Of a stretch of 64,000 bases of DNA, positions 56,732 through 64,000 are shown piece by piece. This DNA is from Gorsachius magnificus (taxonomy: Eukaryota > Chordata > Aves > Pelecaniformes > Ardeidae). Under the pieces are notes generated by a model. It was not told the origin of the DNA. It ran no database searches and saw only the letters and a program-made list of their open reading frames with translations. Position numbers and translations under genes: made by a program. Within the stretch, counting starts at the first letter, position 1; every line of letters starts with the position of its first letter. The stretch covers positions 88,618,765 to 88,682,764 of the forward strand of contig CM067081.1 in assembly GCA_034008185.1 (NCBI GenBank), written 5' to 3'.

Positions 56732-59700
56732 ACAATTGAAATATTTAATATTTACAAAACATTTACGAAATATGAAATATTTAACTTATTTTCACAAATA
56801 AAATTATTTAGAAGGATGATACTAAATGATTTTGTAGAAGAACAACATTTCACATTTAGGTTTTCTGTTAACTTGAGCGAACTCAAACCTGTAAGACCAG
56901 AATTGCAGCTATGATACGTGAATATGTGAGATGTGATTTGGAAGGGAGATATAGTTTGAATGAAAAGGACAGGAAAATATCTTAGAAATGGTGTGCATTG
57001 CCTAATATTTCTACAATCAGAATCTAATACCCTGCTGACCATCACTGCAGCACATCTAAAACACTTCACGCGCATAGTAGTCACATAATCAATTTGTGTC
57101 ACTTATAACACACCTGTGAGAAGGAAAGGGGCTCAGTTTCACTTGTATAGTAAAGCATTTCTTTGGGAGGAACAATATTTCATTTTCTTATGGCATTAAG
57201 TTTTCAGCTGTTATGGAACAGCAGTGAAAACATTTTTCATGTAAAAATACAAACTACAATAAAATAATAAAAGTTTGCTCTTAACAGGTGAAAAATTATA
57301 CAATACGTCTAAGTGTGACAAACAAGATAGTAAATACTATACCATTATAACCAGCAAGTCAGGAGACAAAAGCAAAACACCTGAAAAATGCAGCCTTACA
57401 TCTCATATTGTTATCCCTTCCTTCACTGTGCCTGGCTCAGAAAAATTATTTTTCATGTTAGCAGAATTGGACTCCAGCTTTCAGCTATATACATTAAAAA
57501 AGGATAGTGAGGAGTGACACTGGTCCTCTCATGTCTCCCTGAGTGATGGGAAAGTATCAAGCAAAGGATGATTTCTTAGAGCAACTCCCTCTGCTGCTTT
57601 ATCTCAGGCGATTGCTCATGTCCAGGCCGCCTGGACACGTTCTGTAGAGAAGTCCAGCTCACATTTCACACCGTATCTTATCTGGAAACGTGAGATTCAA
57701 TAGCTGCGTACCGCCAAGGGTAATAGCTGTAGCACAAACAAGACACAGTCCCTATGAGCTATGGGTTATAGATATCTAGGTCTGCTTATGCTGTAGCTTC
57801 AGTCATGAGCGCACCTGATGAACCCTTTTTTACCTTCTCCCCCGTGTGACTTAGAAAAACCATGTGGTATTTGTATCCTATTCATTATGCACGTGTAACT
57901 ACCAGAAGTGAATACTGGTCAAGAGGTTAAGGGTTGGTGAATGTCTACTGCACACAACTGAAAATGACTTCTAAAGGCAAGCATTCAGCAACCTTAATAG
58001 CAAAGATGGTCTGTGCTCTTCATTCTGCTTTTCGGTGCGTCCATCACACATCACTCCCGGCTTCAGCCAAAAAGAAAAGCATTAAAACTAAATGGATGTG
58101 GAAATGTTGTTAATCATCTGAGTGTGACGCCCTCATGTTTAGTATTTGGTTGCTTAATGAAGTGTAAAGATAACCTTGGACCATCAGTAATTCCTTTCTT
58201 ATCCATGTCCACATCTGTATCCATATCTAATCTTTCAAAGCTAATCCATCCTACAACAAACTTGTAGACCTGAGTAATGGTGCAACAGTGGAGAAAGTAA
58301 GACTTCCAGATAGTCAGGTCTCTGCACACAATCCGTTTTTCACCTGAAGAATGGCATTTTATTACTCCTGTTATCTCAAAGCATACATCTACAAGCAAAC
58401 ACTGAAGCAAAAGTTTTTTCCAATCCATGAAGCTCTTGGGCTATGCTCTCCCACTGATCTTCAGAATAATCTGCAAAACAAGCTGCATATTGTGTTTAGT
58501 AGGTAGAACAGTTGAAAAAATGTTTGTTTCTCTTGCTAAATTACAGTATTTGCCAGTCATCTTCTTTGAGAAGGCTCTGCATAGAGACCCAGGAAATTTT
58601 GCCAAATGGTACTCCTGGAAAAGCCACCAGCTGTTGACAGCAGGCCTTCAAGCCTGAATTGAGGCCTACTACATTTACCAAGGTCGGATCCATGGATATG
58701 CCAAATGAACATAATGCATCTACTTCTCCCTTGGACTATGTATATAAAGACAAATTAAATTGCTGTGGGATTCTTATTTGGCATTGGTCTTGAGGCTCAC
58801 TGTAGGCATGGATCTGAGCAACCACATTTGCATCCTGATGTGACTCCCCACTGTTAAGAGGAACCTGAAAGGAGGATCGTGATGCAAGGATGGCTGTACA
58901 ATATGTACCAGAAAAGCTCATCTCTAACCAAAACCTAGTGCTATTATAACCCTGACAGAGGTTTCTTGTACTAGTGAGGAGACACAATCTTCCTTTAATG
59001 GTTCTTTTCTTTCTCCTTGCAGAACGTCATCTGCTGGAAGTTATGCTTAGGGTTAATTTGTTAAGTTACTGTAAATAGACATAATGACTGTATTTGCCTA
59101 TTTTCTCATCTAGACCAATCTACAAGCTACAGTTTGCAAGCTGTTTCAGAAAATCAAATGAACTACAGCTTGCTGTTTACTCTACAGTGAAGAGGAACTC
59201 CAGAATCTGGCAAAAAGCAGTATCAGTGAAGGGCGCAGAAGTATATTTGAAGTTCAGGATGTCACAAAAAGGTTAAAGACGATGGTGAACTTGTGCTATG
59301 TAAACCAGTTCGGTTTCTTTACTGTGCACTTCCAAATCCGTAATGAATAAACTTACTAAATATATGAAAATGGGAACAATAAAAGCTTATTGGTTGAATA
59401 AATGAAGAAAAGTGGTTTTAACAGAGAAATGGGAGAAGCGGCAATCATTAGTTTAAACTTCCCATGGGCTCAAGTAAAATTAAAGAACCTGCCAATTCAT
59501 GTGTAAATCTATAGAGTGAAAAGGCCCGATAAACAGGAAGAGCCGTGGGTTAATAAAACATAGCAGGTCAGACAAACCTGATACCCAAACCCACTGTAAT
59601 TGCAGGTGGGTTATATAAAGGCATTCTAGTACATGTAATGCTTATTGATTTCAGAAAAGCACTTGATATGATACTGAATTATAAAACTTTTAGCATTTGG

Positions 59701-62700
59701 TGCATGAGATACAGGGAAATACCATAATGGGGTGAAAAGGAGAGTGATCGATGCAGAGGAACAGTGTTGTATCACTGTATCCTCAGAGGGCAGAGCTCCT
59801 ATTGGAACAGAGGCCCTTCTCTCATCCCATTTTCTACTGCCAAGATCTGGGAGAGGAGGCAATCAGAAAATGCACTTGTGCTTCCCTAAAATGGCCTTTT
59901 TTGAGTGGAAAATGGCTGATAATTCATTGAAAAGGGTGTATTTGGACTCAGAATTTTTTACTAATTTGCTTGTCTTTTGGCACACAGATACCTCTAGAAA
60001 GTGCAGCTCAGGAGCAGGAATTATTCTCAGAAAGACTTTTAACATTCAGAAAGCTGCACAATGACAAGCACAACAGCTCTTCTTCCCAGTTGTTTCTGGA
60101 GCTGAGCTTCTACACTATTTTGTTTAAAGAATCCCATGAAATGGGTGGATTCTCAGAGAAGAACATTCTGATGTTTCTATAAAAACTATAATATTTCCTG
60201 GAACCTTTAGTTCTCACCTCACGGGCTGCAGGGAAACCAAAAAGGCCCAGTTTCGGAACAGTCCACACAGCAGAGCAGTGGAGGCTAGGGCACGAAAGCC
60301 TTGGGGAACATGCTTCTCCAGTCCTCCAGCCTGCTCCGTATAGTGTCAAGTACCAGCACAGATGGGAACAACTTCCTGTCAGATTATGGTGATTTTCAGA
60401 CAAAACTGGTGGTTTCTTCTGGAAGATTTGAGTGCACGGAAAACAAATGTTCTATGCAAAATGAACGAGAAGTGCATTTCTCTCCAGTTGAGAATTTTCA
60501 GAGCCAAGACGGAGCAAATCTACTCCCTAAATGGCAGATTTTATTCCATTTACCTGAGGATACAAGAACTTCTGCTGCTGCATGGTAAATTCCATGTAGC
60601 AAGATCTAACTCTTTTTCAGCTTTTTCCTCACCAGGCCCCTACAGGCTTCGATTTCTGCAAACAAAAAGGTGCTGAGATGATTTTCCCCAAAGCTAAATG
60701 TATGCCAGGGTGTGGTTACAGCAACTCAAACTGAAATAAAGTTTTGAATTTTCCCCTGGGAGACTCCCTAGCAAGGGAAGAAACAAAAAATCTCAAGAGA
60801 TGGAACTTCTTTCAGGGGCACTCCCCTCCTACTAATGCCAAACTCGTGCTGTCCTCGCTGAAGTAGGTTGACAATCCCATTTTAAAGGAACTAGTACAAA
60901 ACCCAAAGACGTATTTCTTATGTATATCTAGTGACTCTTCCTCAGCTGGTGTTCTTGCAAGCTGTTTCTGGAAGAGAAGATTAAATGTAAATCCTTAGCA
61001 TAAGTGTAATGACTGCTGGTTAGATTCAGTTTTGCATGTTTTAGATGCAAGTTAGGACCTGGCTGTGGGTTTTTTTGTGCATTTGAACGGTAAAAGGAGC
61101 ACCAAGACATAGCCTTACAGGGAAGCTTTTTCCTGGTATGGTTCTGTGCCACCCGATCATAGCTCTAACTCACTTGTTCCAATGGTCGCTCTTACAGCAC
61201 AGGTAGGACAAAATACCGTGGCAATAAGGATACTGCTCCTAGACAGTTTCCTTGTTCCTTTCTGACAACCGTTACTTTGCTTTATCCTGTCTGACAGGTT
61301 AAAACATGACTTTCCACCTCACCGGCATTTTTAGCGGCCTGCTGGGAGAACAGCCCCCTGCAACAGGACCATTGGGTTCAGAGCTCTGCTCATGCCTTTG
61401 TGGCACTGGTGGGACACTCGGACAACCACAAAGACTGGCTCCTGCCCAGAGCGCACAAAGACTTGCCCTCCTCCCCCTAAAATGCATTTGAGAAAGGGGC
61501 AGATGTGAAACTCTGTTGGGGAAAGAGAGAGAACACCCACGAAACAAAAGGAAAAAGCGGGGCTAATGGTGTAGTATTAAATAAGAGTAGTTAAACTCAT
61601 AAAACAAGCTTTCCTCACTGCTGAGAGAAGTGGGTAGACTTTTTTTTCTCTGCATTTACTCTTAGTTATCTCAGTGGCAAGGATTTTCTCTCCTGCATAC
61701 CTTAATAATTTCAAAAGAAAATCACCTATTTGTTTTTCCTTAGAGATGAAATTTTTATGGGCTATTAAAGAATAATGTTGCTCTCTCCATTAATATTGGA
61801 CACACAGATGGTGTTATCTGATAGAGAGATGACATCAGCACCATGGTAGCACCAGCTCTACTTACTCTGAAGCAAATTCCTGAGGATAGCTATAAAATTA
61901 AATGAGTCGTGGAGTGCATGCTATAAAAAGCCCTGATACACCTGAGCCAGCTAATCATAAACACTTTCACAAGCCATTCCCTTCACAAAGAGAATCAAAA
62001 ATTTCTTTAACTTCCTACCTCTTAGATTGGCTGAACATAATTTTTTATAGTCCCTGGATGGTTCCTTTAGAAAAACTGCTACTTTGCTGGTCAACTAACT
62101 AGGATGAGGAACACTAAATGCAATGACTACCAGCCTTTGCTGGCAAAAAATCTTGGTAAAGAAACTTTCTTTTCTTGGTTAATAGACAAGAATAGCTGAA
62201 AATGTAGGCTATGTTAGTAACAGAATCTAATACTACATGTGCATTCCCAAATGTAATGGCCATATTTACCTTAAACTCATGCCTTTGAGTGCCATCAGTC
62301 TTCTGACCATTATGGGTAACAGCCCATCCAAACTTACCCATCTGAGTGCGTAAATACTAGGAAGAGATACGTTATTAAAAATAAAAACCAGGTCTTTTTT
62401 TTAAGCTAAGGAAAGCTTCATTAAGAAACCTTATCCATTTCCAGCTCCATGTGTTCCCAGTGTGGCCTTACACAAGCCTCTACTTTACCCTTGAAAGCAT
62501 GTAACGGCAGGTGGGAACATCCAGCAGTGTTACTGAGAAAAATGAATACTATGAACAGAAGGAATTTGTATGAAACATTGCACTACCCTATACCAGGTTT
62601 TCCTGTTCTGTGCTAGTTTTTTCTGTCATCTTGTAAAATGTACTGTGGGACTATAATTCTCTGTGTGAATTTTCCCCAAATAACTGTTATTGCTTACTGT

Positions 62701-64000
62701 TATTGTTAGTGTTTCAATTGTATTATATCCATTCTCAACTAGTGCTTCTGAACTTGAAGATATAGGGGTTACAGTAACTTCAATATAGGGGTTTTTTTTT
62801 GTTGTTAAAAAAATTACTATGAATTCCACAAAGTCAATGTGTCTAGAAAACACTAATAACCATGTTTTCTTGGTTTACAGTTTAACATTCCTTTTCCCCT
62901 CCTCTGACATCCATACAAAGAAGTTCATTATGCTGAATCCCCTGGAGCTAGTTTATAGACCTGCTGAGTATTGTGCAGTGAAGAAAAACAAGCTTTGCTA
63001 AGGAGATTATGGCTCTGGTGTTTTAACAATCTGAAATGTTTGCTGTGAACAAATCTTAATTGGACAAAACATGAAATGCAAAAAACCTTTGCTCCCTGAA
63101 AACAGAAGCCCATGTAATATAAAGGTCCTGAAAGAACAAGACCTTAAAATGTTAACAAAAATGTGACTACCAAATTGTCCAGATGAAGCTTTGCTACAAA
63201 TTTCTATAGGAATAGGAGTGAATCTCTAATTGTAATCAAGCACTAAGAAAACTCAAACTTAGGGATACCTTTCCTTTACAGTAACTTAATTTTCTGACTA
63301 CTAGTGATACACGTGTTCCTTACTCATCCCTGTGGCTGCAGGGAATTCATGTGTGAGGACTACATGGACAGAGATTAAGCAGCAAAGGCTCTTCCATGTA
63401 TGCTCTGCCATTAGGGGACACCTCCTCCCCATCATATCCAAAGCACAAAACTAGGGGAGGCTGCTTTTTAAATACCAGCATGGAAGTCAGTGGGAAGCAG
63501 TCAGCACTTAAACTTCTGAGGGTAGGAAATGGCAAAAAGCTTTCGGTTCTGCAAATATGCCCTGCATCAGATCCCCTGTTTTAGGAAATTGTTCTGCAGC
63601 AAAACCTGCTATTGCCTCTCAAAGTTTCTGTGGTTTGTGAGTCAGAGGCATTGATTTTACACCAACTCCAATGCAGAAAACCAATAAAAATAATTAAGGC
63701 AAGACTGGCTACTCAGATTCAATTACCCATCTCTTTTGTCACAGTGACGACCCAACAAAATTGATTCGATGTGTCAGGGTGCTGCTAAGGCTGGGGCTCC
63801 CCCGGCGGGGGCCAGGCAGGGGCAGTTGGGCTGGGGGGTGCCCTCAGGGCCAGGGCAGCCCAGCCATCTTGCCCTCGGCATAGGGTTCTGGCAAGCATCC
63901 ACACTAAGACCCTAATTCACTTATAGGCACTGACATTTCTGATTGCCTGCTTGCCTGACATTTTTTAACAGAACGGGGACTAAGATGTTCAGGCTACTAA
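56732..64000. other. Intergenic, no gene recognised
   Basis: AT-rich sequence without a supportable gene. A probable decayed LINE reverse-transcriptase fragment lies near 59555-59690. Open frames such as 58114-58428 (minus, 104 codons) and 59732-60064 (+, 110 codons) resemble nothing I recognise. A GC-rich patch with a CCCCCGGCGGGGG near-palindrome lies at 63780-63890. Confidence 0.5.
59555..59690 (+). mobile_element. Possible decayed CR1/L3-type LINE reverse transcriptase fragment
   Basis: The stretch 'agcaggtcagacaaacctga' reads GQTNLI, and about 80 bases later 'cttattgatttcagaaaagc' leads into LIDFRKALDM. This is the order of the TNLI and YLDFSKAFD blocks of CR1/L3-clade reverse transcriptase, at nearly their usual spacing. 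Sequence outside these blocks is unrecognisable, so the call is tentative. Confidence 0.35.

Noticed and set aside
58114..58428. Minus-strand 104-codon frame with DMDTDVDMDKKG
   Set aside because: No family resemblance, no splice context and no flanking coding sequence, so probably chance.
1..64000. tRNA, rRNA, snRNA genes and complete endogenous retroviruses
   Set aside because: No tRNA-like A/B boxes with a cloverleaf, no rRNA sequence, and no paired LTRs or retroviral protein motifs were recognised by eye. A profile search could still find small RNAs.

Overview
This window looks like avian nuclear DNA. The main reason is its repeat content: at least eight CR1-type LINE fragments, several ending in the ATTCTATG-type 3' tail typical of bird CR1. 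The rest is AT-rich, gene-poor sequence with two strongly GC/CpG-rich islands and one protein-coding gene with ordinary GT-AG vertebrate introns. I see no operons, CRISPR arrays, rRNA or tRNA genes. The species cannot be named from what is visible.

Layout. Positions 1-2510 have the look of a + strand 3' untranslated region (clustered AATAAA signals) of a gene lying to the left, but no coding exon could be recognised. Positions 2.5-22.6 kb are mostly non-coding, with two CR1 fragments (6.86-7.35 and 13.0-13.46 kb), a CpG island without an assigned gene (7.36-8.28 kb) and several simple repeats. Positions 22.6-33.9 kb hold the one convincing host gene, an organic solute transporter alpha (SLC51A/OST-alpha family) gene on the + strand. 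It can be assembled into eight exons with consistent phases and a 383-residue product. A minus-strand CR1 copy and a MIR-like SINE relic lie in its introns. Positions 33.9-52 kb are gene-poor and carry further CR1 fragments (34.31, 44.84 and 47.66 kb) and a MIR-like relic near 38.1 kb.

Positions 52.03-55.90 kb hold a nearly full-length, apparently young CR1 retrotransposon. It is 5'-truncated inside ORF1 but keeps an uninterrupted ORF2 (endonuclease plus reverse transcriptase) and a three-unit ATTCTATG tail. A second CR1 (56.16-56.73 kb) lies tail-to-tail with it. The remainder to 64 kb is AT-rich non-coding sequence with one probable decayed LINE fragment.

The most interesting observation is at the ORF1/ORF2 junction of the CR1. 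The last two sense codons of ORF1 form the heptamer T TTA AAC in the phase required for -1 ribosomal frameshifting, directly before the TAG stop. ORF2 lies in the -1 frame, is open from upstream of this heptamer, and has no ATG until inside its endonuclease domain. Four G-tracts and possible hairpins follow. This suggests that this CR1 subfamily may make ORF2 as an ORF1-ORF2 fusion by -1 frameshifting. The idea is an inference and is testable.
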